From the NCBI GenBank assembly GCA_009746045.1, contig RPFO01000059.1, positions 2,179,716 through 2,243,715 of the forward strand: a DNA stretch of 64,000 nt, written 5' to 3'. Shown here one piece after another: positions 43,501 to 55,500 of this stretch. The position numbers were made by a program, and so were the translations under genes. Position 1 is the first letter of the stretch; each line of letters opens with the position of its first letter. The DNA comes from Mesostigma viride (lineage: Eukaryota > Streptophyta > Mesostigmatophyceae > Mesostigmatales > Mesostigmataceae). The notes below the pieces were generated by a model. The model made no database searches, was not told where the DNA came from, and saw nothing but the letters and a program-made list of their open reading frames with translations.

Positions 43501-46500
43501 ACACCTTGCCACCGTGTACCACCCGCTGTATTGCGCATCACACACCTTGCCACCGTGTACCACCCGCTGTATTGCGCATCGCACACCTTGCCACCGTGTA
43601 CCACCCGCTGTATTGCGCATCACACACCTTGCCACCGTGTACCACCCGCTGTATTGCGCATCACACACCTTGCCACCGTGTACCACCCGCTGTATTGCGC
43701 ATCGCACACCTTGCCACCGTGTACCACCCGCTGTATTGCGCATCACACACCTTGCCACCGTGTACCACCCGCTGTATTGCGCATCGCACACCTTGCCACC
43801 GTGTACCACCCGCTGTATTGCGCATCGCACACCTTGCCACCGTGTACCACCCGCTGTATTGCGCATCACACACCTTGCCACCGTGTACCACCCGCTGTAT
43901 TGCGCATCACACACCTTGCCACCGTGTACCACCCGCTGTATTGCGCATCGCACACCTTGCCACCGTGTACCACCCGCTGTATTGCGCATCACACACCTTG
44001 CCACCGTGTACCACCCGCTGTATTGCGCATCACACACCTTGCCACCGTGTACCACCCGCTGTATTGCGCATCGCACACCTTGCCACCGTGTACCACCCGC
44101 TGTATTGCGCATCGCACACCTTGCCACCGTGTACCACCCGCTGTATTGCGCATCACACACCTTGCCACCGTGTACCACCCGCTGTATTGCGCATCACACA
44201 CCTTGCCACCGTGTACCACCCGCTGTATTGCGCATCGCACACCTTGCCACCGTGTACCACCCGCTGTATTGCGCATCGCACACCTTGCCACCGTGTACCA
44301 CCCGCTGTATTGCGCATCACACACCTTGCCACCGTGTACCACCCGCTGTATTGCGCATCACACACCTTGCCACCGTGTACCACCCGCTGTATTGCGCATC
44401 ACACACCTTGCCACCGTGTACCACCCGCTGTATTGCGCATCGCACACCTTGCCACCGTGTACCACCCGCTGTATTGCGCATCACACACCTTGCCACCGTG
44501 TACCACCCGCTGTATTGCGCATCGCACACCTTGCCACCGTGTACCACCCGCTGTATTGCGCATCACACACCTTGCCACCGTGTACCACCCGCTGTATTGC
44601 GCATCACACACCTTGCCACCCGCTGTATTGCGCATCGCACACCTTGCCACCGTGTACCACCCGCTGTATTGCGCATCGCACACCTTGCCACCGTGTACCA
44701 CCCGCTGTATTGCGCATCACACACCTTGCCACCGTGTACCACCCGCTGTATTGCGCATCACACACCTTGCCACCGTGTACCACCCGCTGTATTGCGCATC
44801 GCACACCTTGCCACCGTGTACCACCCGCTGTATTGCGCATCACACACCTTGCCACCGTGTACCACCCGCTGTATTGCGCATCACACACCTTGCCACCGTG
44901 TACCACCCGCTGTATTGCGCATCACACACCTTGCCACCGTGTACCACCCGCTGTATTGCGCATCACACACCTTGCCACCGTGTACCACCCGCTGTATTGC
45001 GCATCACACACCTTGCCACCGTGTACCACCCGCTGTATTGCGCATCACACACCTTGCCACCGTGTACCACCCGCTGTATTGCGCATCGCACACCTTGCCA
45101 CCGTGTACCACCCGCTGTATTGCGCATCACACACCTTGCCACCGTGTACCACCCGCTGTATTGCGCATCACACACCTTGCCACCGTGTACCACCCGCTGT
45201 ATTGCGCATCACACACCTTGCCACCCGCTGTATTGCGCATCGCACACCTTGCCACCGTGTACCACCCGCTGTATTGCGCATCACACACCTTGCCACCGTG
45301 TACCACCCGCTGTATTGCGCATCGCACACCTTGCCACCGTGTACCACCCGCTGTATTGCGCATCGCACACCTTGCCACCGTGTACCACCCGCTGTATTGC
45401 GCATCGCACACCTTGCCACCGTGTACCACCCGCTGTATTGCGCATCACACACCTTGCCACCGTGTACCACCCGCTGTATTGCGCATCACACACCTTGCCA
45501 CCGTGTACCACCCGCTGTATTGCGCATCACACACCTTGCCACCGTGTACCACCCGCTGTATTGCGCATCACACACCTTGCCACCGTGTACCACCCGCTGT
45601 ATTGCGCATCACACACCTTGCCACCGTGTACCACCCGCTGTATTGCGCATCGCACACCTTGCCACCGTGTACCACCCGCTGTATTGCGCATCACACACCT
45701 TGCCACCGTGTACCACCCGCTGTATTGCGCATCACACACCTTGCCACCGTGTACCACCCGCTGTATTGCGCATCACACACCTTGCCACCGTGTACCACCC
45801 GCTGTATTGCGCATCGCACACCTTGCCACCGTGTACCACCCGCTGTATTGCGCATCACACACCTTGCCACCGTGTACCACCCGCTGTATTGCCCATCACA
45901 CACCTTGCCACCCGCTGTATTGCCCATCGCACACCTTGCCACCGTGTACCACCCGCTGTATTGCGCATCGCACACCTTGCCACCGTGTACCACCCGCTGT
46001 ATTGCGCATCGAACACCTTGCCACCGTGTACCACCCGCTGTATTGCGCATCGCACACCTTGCCACCGTGTACCACCCGCTGTATTGCGCATCGCACACCT
46101 TGCCACCGTGCACCACCCGCTGTATTGCGCATCACACACCTTGCCACCCGCTGTATTGCGCATCGCACACCGTGTACCACCCGCTGTATTGCGCATCGCA
46201 CACCTTGCCACCGTGTACCACCCGCTGTATTGCGCATCGCACACCTTGCCACCGTGTACCACCCGCTGTATTGCGCATCACACACCTTGCCACCGTGTAC
46301 CACCCGCTGTATTGCCCATCACACACCTTGCCACCGTGTACCACCCGCTGTATTGCGCATCACACACCTTGCCACCCGCTGTATTGCGCATCGCACACCT
46401 TGCCACCGTGTACCACCCGCTGTATTGCGCATCACACACCTTGCCACCGTGTACCACCCGCTGTATTGCGCATCGCACACCTTGCCACCGTGTACCACCC

Positions 46501-49500
46501 GCTGTATTGCGCATCACACACCTTGCCACCGTGTACCACCCGCTGTATTGCGCATCACACACCTTGCCACCGTGTACCACCCGCTGTATTGCGCATCACA
46601 CACCTTGCCACCGTGTACCACCCGCTGTATTGCGCATCACACACCTTGCCACCGTGTACCACCCGCTGTATTGCGCATCACACACCTTGCCACCGTGTAC
46701 CACCCGCTGTATTGCGCATCACACACCTTGCCACCGTGTACCACCCGCTGTATTGCGCATCGCACACCTTGCCACCGTGTACCACCCGCTGTATTGCGCA
46801 TCACACACCTTGCCACCGTGTACCACCCGCTGTATTGCGCATCACACACCTTGCCACCGTGTACCACCCGCTGTATTGCGCATCACACACCTTGCCACCG
46901 TGCACCACCCGCTGTATTGCGCATCACACACCTTGCCACCGTGTACCACCCGCTGTATTGCGCATCACACACCTTGCCACCGTGTACCACCCGCTGTATT
47001 GCGCATCACACACCTTGCCACCGTGTACCACCCGCTGTATTGCGCATCGCACACCTTGCCACCGTGTACCACCCGCTGTATTGCGCATCACACACCTTGC
47101 CACCGTGTACCACCCGCTGTATTGCGCATCACACACCTTGCCACCCGCTGTATTGCCATCGCACACCTTGCCACCGTGTACCACCCGCTGTATTGCGCAT
47201 CACACACCTTGCCACCGTGTACCACCCGCTGTATTGCGCATCGCACACCTTGCCACCGTGTACCACCCGCTGTATTGCGCATCACACACCTTGCCACCGT
47301 GTACCACCCGCTGTATTGCCATCGCACACCTTGCCACCGTGTACCACCCGCTGTATTGCCATCACACACCTTGCCACCGTGTACCACCCGCTGTATTGCG
47401 CATCACACACCTTGCCACCCGCTGTATTGCGCATCGCACACCTTGCCACCGTGTACCACCCGCTGTATTGCGCATCGCACACCTTGCCACCGTGTACCAC
47501 CCGCTGTATTGCGCATCACACACCTTGCCACCGTGTACCACCCGCTGTATTGCGCATCAACACCTTGCCACCGTGTACCACCCGCTGTATTGCCCATCAC
47601 ACACCTTGCCACCGTGTACCACCCGCTGTATTGCGCATCACACACCTTGCCACCGTGCACCACCCGCTGTATTGCGCATCACACACCTTGCCACCGTGCA
47701 CCACCCGCTGTATTGCGCATCGAACACCTTGCCACCGTGTACCACCCGCTGTATTGCGCATCGCACACCTTGCCACCGTGTACCACCCGCTGTATTGCGC
47801 ATCGCACACCTTGCCACCGTGTACCACCCGCTGTATTGCGCATCACACACCTTGCCACCGTGTACCACCCGCTGTATTGCGCATCGCACACCTTGCCACC
47901 GTGTACCACCCGCTGTATTGCGCATCACACACCTTGCCACCGTGTACCACCCGCTGTATTGCCCATCGCACACCTTGCCACCGTGCACCACCCGCTGTAT
48001 TGCGCATCGCACACCTTGCCACCGTGTACCACCCGCTGTATTGCGCATCGCACACCTTGCCACCGTGTACCACCCGCTGTATTGCCATCACACACCTTGC
48101 CACCGTGTACCACCCGCTGTATTGCGCATCACACACCTTGCCACCCGCTGTATTGCCCATCGCACACCTTGCCACCGTGTACCACCCGCTGTATTGCGCA
48201 TCGCACACCTTGCCACCGTGCACCACCCGCTGTATTGCCCATCGCACACCTTGCCACCGTGTACCACCCGCTGTATTGCGCATCACACACCTTGCCACCG
48301 TGCACCACCCGCTGTATTGCGCATCACACACCTTGCCACCGTGTACCACCCGCTGTATTGCGCATCGCACACCTTGCCACCGTGTACCACCCGCTGTATT
48401 GCGCATCGCACACCTTGCCACCGTGTACCACCCGCTGTATTGCGCATCGCACACCTTGCCACCGTGTACCACCCGCTGTATTGCGCATCACACACCTTGC
48501 CACCGTGTACCACCCGCTGTATTGCCCATCGCACACCTTGCCACCGTGTACCACCCGCTGTATTGCGCATCGCACACCTTGCCACCGTGCACCACCCGCT
48601 GTATTGCGCATCGCACACCTTGCCACCGTGTACCACCCGCTGTATTGCGCATCACACACCTTGCCACCGTGTACCACCCGCTGTATTGCGCATCGCACAC
48701 CTTGCCACCGTGCACCACCCGCTGTATTGCGCATCACACACCTTGCCACCGTGTACCACCCGCTGTATTGCGCATCACACACCTTGCCACCGTGTACCAC
48801 CCGCTGTATTGCGCATCACACACCTTGCCACCGTGTACCACCCGCTGTATTGCGCATCACACACCTTGCCACCGTGTACCACCCGCTGTATTGCGCATCG
48901 CACACCTTGCCACCCGCTGTATTGCCATCACACACCTTGCCACCGTGTACCACCCGCTGTATTGCGCATCGCACACCTTGCCACCGTGTACCACCCGCTG
49001 TATTGCGCATCGCACACCTTGCCACCGTGTACCACCCGCTGTATTGCCCATCGCACACCTTGCCACCGTGTACCACCCGCTGTATTGCCCATCACACACC
49101 TTGCCACCGTGCACCACCCGCTGTATTGCGCATCGCACACCTTGCCACCGTGTACCACCCGCTGTATTGCGCATCGCACACCTTGCCACCGTGTACCACC
49201 CGCTGTATTGCGCATCACACACCTTGCCACCGTGTACCACCCGCTGTATTGCGCATCACACACCTTGCCACCGTGTACCACCCGCTGTATTGCGCATCAC
49301 ACACCTTGCCACCGCTGTATTGCCCATCACACACCTTGCCACCGTGTACCACCCGCTGTATTGCGCATCGCACACCTTGCCACCGTGTACCACCCGCTGT
49401 ATTGCGCATCGCACACCTTGCCACCGTGTACCACCCGCTGTATTGCGCATCACACACCTTGCCACCGTGTACCACCCGCTGTATTGCGCATCACACACCT

Positions 49501-52500
49501 TGCCACCGTGTACCACCCGCTGTATTGCCCATCGCACACCTTGCCACCGTGTACCACCCGCTGTATTGCCCATCACACACCTTGCCACCGTGCACCACCC
49601 GCTGTATTGCGCATCACACACCTTGCCACCGTGTACCACCCGCTGTATTGCGCATCGCACACCTTGCCACCGTGCACCACCCGCTGTATTGCGCATCGCA
49701 CACCTTGCCACCGTGTACCACCCGCTGTATTGCGCATCACACACCTTGCCACCGTGCACCACCCGCTGTATTGCGCATCACACACCTTGCCACCGTGTAC
49801 CACCCGCTGTATTGCCCATCACACACCTTGCCACCGTGCACCACCCGCTGTATTGCGCATCACACACCTTGCCACCGTGTACCACCCGCTGTATTGCGCA
49901 TCACACACCTTGCCACCCGCTGTATTGCGCATCACACACCTTGCCACCGTGCACCACCCGCTGTATTGCCCATCGCACACCTTGCCACCGTGTACCACCC
50001 GCTGTATTGCCATCACACACCTTGCCACCGTGTACCACCCGCTGTATTGCGCATCACACACCTTGCCACCCGCTGTATTGCGCATCGCACACCTTGCCAC
50101 CGTGCACCACCCGCTGTATTGCGCATCACACACCTTGCCACCGTGTACCACCCGCTGTATTGCCCATCACACACCTTGCCACCGTGTACCACCCGCTGTA
50201 TTGCGCATCACACACCTTGCCACCGTGTACCACCCGCTGTATTGCGCATCACACACCTTGCCACCGTGTACCACCCGCTGTATTGCGCATCGCACACCTT
50301 GCCACCGTGTACCACCCGCTGTATTGCGCATCACACACCTTGCCACCGTGTACCACCCGCTGTATTGCCCATCGCACACCTTGCCACCGTGTACCACCCG
50401 CTGTATTGCCCATCACACACCTTGCCACCGTGTACCACCCGCTGTATTGCGCATCACACACCTTGCCACCCGCTGTATTGCGCATCGCACACCTTGCCAC
50501 CGTGCACCACCCGCTGTATTGCGCATCGCACACCTTGCCACCGTGTACCACCCGCTGTATTGCCCATCACACACCTTGCCACCGTGTACCACCCGCTGTA
50601 TTGCGCATCACACACCTTGCCACCGTGCACCACCCGCTGTATTGCGCATCGCACACCTTGCCACCGTGCACCACCCGCTGTATTGCGCATCGCACACCTT
50701 GCCACCGTGTACCACCCGCTGTATTGCCCATCGCACACCTTGCCACCGTGTACCACCCGCTGTATTGCCCATCACACACCTTGCCACCGTGTACCACCCG
50801 CTGTATTGCGCATCACACACCTTGCCACCCGCTGTATTGCGCATCGCACACCTTGCCACCGTGCACCACCCGCTGTATTGCGCATCACACACCTTGCCAC
50901 CGTGTACCACCCGCTGTATTGCCCATCACACACCTTGCCACCGTGTACCACCCGCTGTATTGCGCATCACACACCTTGCCACCGTGTACCACCCGCTGTA
51001 TTGCGCATCACACACCTTGCCACCCGCTGTATTGCGCATCGCACACCTTGCCACCGTGCACCACCCGCTGTATTGCGCATCGCACACCTTGCCACCGTGT
51101 ACCACCCGCTGTATTGCGCATCGCACACCTTGCCACCGTGTACCACCCGCTGTATTGCGCATCACACACCTTGCCACCGTGTACCACCCGCTGTATTGCG
51201 CATCACACACCTTGCCACCTTGTATTACCCGCTGTATTGCGCATCGCACACCTTGCCACCGTGTACCACCCGCTGTATTGCCCATCACACACCTTGCCAC
51301 CGTGTACCACCCGCTGTATTGCGCATCACACACCTTGCCACCCGCTGTATTGCCCATCACACACCTTGCCACCGTGCACCACCCGCTGTATTGCGCATCG
51401 CACACCTTGCCACCGTGTACCACCCGCTGTATTGCGCATCACACACCTTGCCACCGTGTACCACCCGCTGTATTGCGCATCGCACACCTTGCCACCGTGT
51501 ACCACCCGCTGTATTGCGCATCACACACCTTGCCACCGTGTACCACCCGCTGTATTGCCCATCACACACCTTGCCACCGTGTACCACCCGCTGTATTGCC
51601 CATCACACACCTTGCCACCGTGTACCACCCGCTGTATTGCGCATCACACACCTTGCCACCGTGCACCACCCGCTGTATTGCGCATCGCACACCTTGCCAC
51701 CGTGTACCACCCGCTGTATTGCGCATCGCACACCTTGCCACCGTGTACCACCCGCTGTATTGCGCATCACACACCTTGCCACCGTGTACCACCCGCTGTA
51801 TTGCCCATCACACACCTTGCCACCGTGTACCACCCGCTGTATTGCGCATCACACACCTTGCCACCGTGCACCACCCGCTGTATTGCGCATCACACACCTT
51901 GCCACCGTGTACCACCCGCTGTATTGCGCATCGCACACCTTGCCACCGTGTACCACCCGCTGTATTGCGCATCGCACACCTTGCCACCGTGTACCACCCG
52001 CTGTATTGCGCATCACACACCTTGCCACCGTGTACCACCCGCTGTATTGCGCATCACACACCTTGCCACCGTGTACCACCCGCTGTATTGCGCATCGCAC
52101 ACCTTGCCACCGTGTACCACCCGCTGTATTGCGCATCGCACACCTTGCCACCGTGTACCACCCGCTGTATTGCGCATCACACACCTTGCCACCGTGTACC
52201 ACCCGCTGTATTGCGCATCGCACACCTTGCCACCGTGTACCACCCGCTGTATTGCGCATCACACACCTTGCCACCGTGTACCACCCGCTGTATTGCCCAT
52301 CGCACACCTTGCCACCGTGTACCACCCGCTGTATTGCCCATCGCACACCTTGCCACCGTGTACCACCCGCTGTACGAGACCATCAGGCAGCAGAGCTGGT
52401 GGTCGGTTCCGAGGACGGCAGCATAAAGGTGGTCAACGCCTTGTCGGGGGACGTTCTGCAGTCGCTCACGTCGCACGAGGGCGGGGTAAGTCCGTGTCCT

Positions 52501-55500
52501 GCCACGCGTGGATGACTTTCTCGCCATGCCCAAACAGCGCAAGGTCCCCAGTCAAGCAAGGGGCTATGGCAGGCGTGGGGGTACCACAGGACGGACGCGC
52601 GCCCGCGTGAACACCTGGGACACTTGGAGGCCGCGTCATGGAAGTGTTCAAAGGCGTGATCAGAAGACCGTGCAGATGCATAGGTCATGCAGATGGTGTG
52701 ACAAGAAGCATGGTCCCGCGTTATTGGCTTAAAGTCAATACAGGGCTAAGGTGCTTTGTGAGATTTACATCTTAGAGAGTTGATAGGTTGATGACTGATG
52801 TTTTCTTGGCTGGGTATTCCCCGGGATGCGTGCGGTACCCTGAGAGACAGCACTTGCGGCCCCATACTTGGTTGAGTGGGTTCTCCTGCGCGCTTGAGGT
52901 ATTCATGCCCGCTCCATGCTGGTTGCCATCCTCACTTACGCTGCGATCTGCCGCCCACGCGATGGCCCCCGCCAGGTCCAGTGCCTCACCTGGCTGCCCC
53001 CCATGGGCATCTCATCCGGGAAGGCATACCCAACGACCTACACCGAAGCGGCAGCGGTGGACCAGCCACCCTGGGTGGGTGGTGACCCTGCGGACAGCAC
53101 CCAAAGCGAGGAGGCAGCGCCACGTGTCTCTCTGCTGGCTAGTGCGGGCAAAGACCGCAAGATCGTGGTGTGGCGAAGCAGCATCGCAACCGCCAGCAGC
53201 AGCGGCATCAACAGCAGTAGAAGGCCTGCTTTGTCGGTGGAGGGAGGTCCGAGCGGAGCCGATGCTGGCAGCACAGGCCCCCAGCCCAACAACTTTCCCT
53301 CTCCCGTGTCTGCTTCAATCAGTATCGCTGCGTCTGATGCGGCGTATGGGAAGCTATTTTGGGCCACCATACCCTTCCCAGGGGGGCGAGCGGCGGCATC
53401 CCAAGCCAGGGTGCGTGTCCACGGTCATGCTGTGGTCGCACGGTGTTTAAGCTCGCTGGCTGGCTCGATGTTCTATCGATATGCATGGACAAGGACGTCT
53501 GTGTTGGTGGCATGGACAGGGGCGTCTGTGTCGGTGGCATGGATAGGGGCGTCTGTGTTGGCCGCATGGACAGGGACGTCTGTGTTGGCCGCATGGACAG
53601 GGACGTCTGTGTTGGCCGCATGGACAGGGACGTCTGTGGCGGCGGCATGGTCAGGGGCATCTGTGTTGGCCGCATGGTCAGGGACGTCTGTGGTGGCCGC
53701 ATGGACAGGGACGTCTGTGGTGGCCGCATGGACAGGGGCGTCTGTGTTGGCCGCATGGTCAGGGACGTCTGTGTTGGCCGCATGGTCAGGGACGTCTGTG
53801 TTGGCCGCATGGACAGGGACGTCTGTGGTGGCCGCATGGACAGGGGCGTCTGTGTTGGCCGCATGGTCAGGGACGTCTGTGTTGGCCGCATGGACAGGGA
53901 CGTCTGTGGTGGCCGCATGGACAGGGACGTCTGTGGTGGCCGCATGGACAGGGACGTCTGTGGTGGCCGCATGGACAGGGGCATCTGTGTTGGCCGCATG
54001 GTCAGGGACGTCTGTGTTGGCCGCATGGACAGGGACGTCTGTGTTGGCCGCATGGTCAGGGGCATCTGTGTTGGCCGCATGGTCAGGGGCATCTGTGTTG
54101 GCCGCATGGACAGGGGCGTCTGTGTTGGCCGCATGGACAGGGACGTCTGTGGTGGCCGCATGGACAGGGGCGTCTGTGTTGGCCGCATGGACAGGGATGA
54201 TGCTGACGCATGATGGAGGTTGATGTGGGGCTAATGGACAGTTCGTGGATCCCTTTGAACGCAACGCCCGAGGAGTGGCTTATGGGTAGTAGGGGTCCTT
54301 GATGCCGTCTTGGTATGTTTGTGATGCAGAGCATTGAATGTGCCGTTCACATATACTGAAGTTAAATGGAGTATATGAAACTCTTCTCATTCCATGTGCA
54401 GCACACAGCAAACTTGCTCTTTTATAGTGCCCAGAATAACACTAGCTTGGAGGAGCCACTCCCTACCCAGTTCAGTGTACACACGCGACCATGGATTGTT
54501 TTGGGGGGGGCTTTTCTTCCCATCATGGCAGCCATGGTGCCCTCCTTGTGTTTCATGGCAGCCCCACCCCCCGCGGTCACCTCGTACTCTTGGGGGGTGG
54601 TTTTGTGGCGATGTGTGCTTGGGCACTAGATGTGAGCTATCCATCCTCAACGTCAACCCATATGAAACAGCGGATGGCTCTGCTTGCCCCCGCAACACAG
54701 CTGTACCCTGCTTCACGGCGGTCGTCCCCTGCGCGCATACCCCACACTTGCCGGCGGTTGTTCCCTGCGCACACATATCAGCCTGACAGTGGGTGAGGCA
54801 CACGTGCCAACACCCGCCTGCTTCTGCTTCCCTTTTTTTTTGCTTCCCTTGTCTTTGCTGGCCACCTGTGCTGGCCTCCTGTTTTCGCTATCGTTGCGGG
54901 TCGCAGAAGGAGAGATCGTGGGCGGCACTGGCGTGGCTGCTGCCCCCCAGCGTGGGTGAATGCTTCCCACTCCAGGTACTGGCCTGCACGCATCATGTGC
55001 CAACTTGGCTGCAGGACGTTCATCCCGCGCCGCCGTGTTCTGGTCCCTTTAAAGCCAGCTTGCTTGTGTCGTCTGTGCTTGCTATTCCTAGGTAACCGCT
55101 TGTCCGCGGTGCGCGCCTTGCAGTGCCAGTCCCTGTACAAACCTGGCATGCCATGTGCTGGGATCACCCAGATGTTCACGGCTGCGCGTCTTATACTCCC
55201 CGGTGGACTGCTTTCTTTCATGCCTCAAAATGTGGTAGAAGCATTCACGGCGTTTCACAGGAAAGTGGCTCTTTATTTTGTGCGCTGGCATGCTTCTCTG
55301 TCCACACCCAGTAGTGGAGGGATGGCATTCTGCCCTGGTGGGCAAGGCGTCACGCGCACCTGCGCACGCCAGCCGTCCGACTCAGGACCGACACCTGCTT
55401 GGCGCAGTGTCCGCCCCTTGGCTCATCTCATCGTCTCGTGTCTGGGTTTTTTATGTTGCGGGGATATGAAGGGGCAGCGAACCCTCGGCGGAGTTGCCAG

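Noticed and set aside
28894-52346. Scores of minus-strand ORFs of 62-333 codons starting MVHGGKVCDAQ
   Set aside because: Shadows of the minisatellite; they begin and end at the same repeat positions.
28828-52374. CRISPR array
   Set aside because: Units are directly adjacent with no unique spacers, and the genome is eukaryotic.
28828-52374. Telomeric or classical centromeric satellite
   Set aside because: The unit is not telomere-like, and both flanks are in-phase exons of one gene. A centromeric role cannot be tested here, but the genic context argues against it.
28747-52610. Three overlapping forward ORFs of about 7,900 codons
   Set aside because: They are the same 41-bp repeat read in three registers. 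Length variants shift frame without consequence, and the region sits in an intron between two halves of a WD40 blade.
53319-54264. Minus-strand ORFs of 263-289 codons with periodic Thr/Pro or Ala/His repeats
   Set aside because: Products of the 27-bp array, whose period is a multiple of three.
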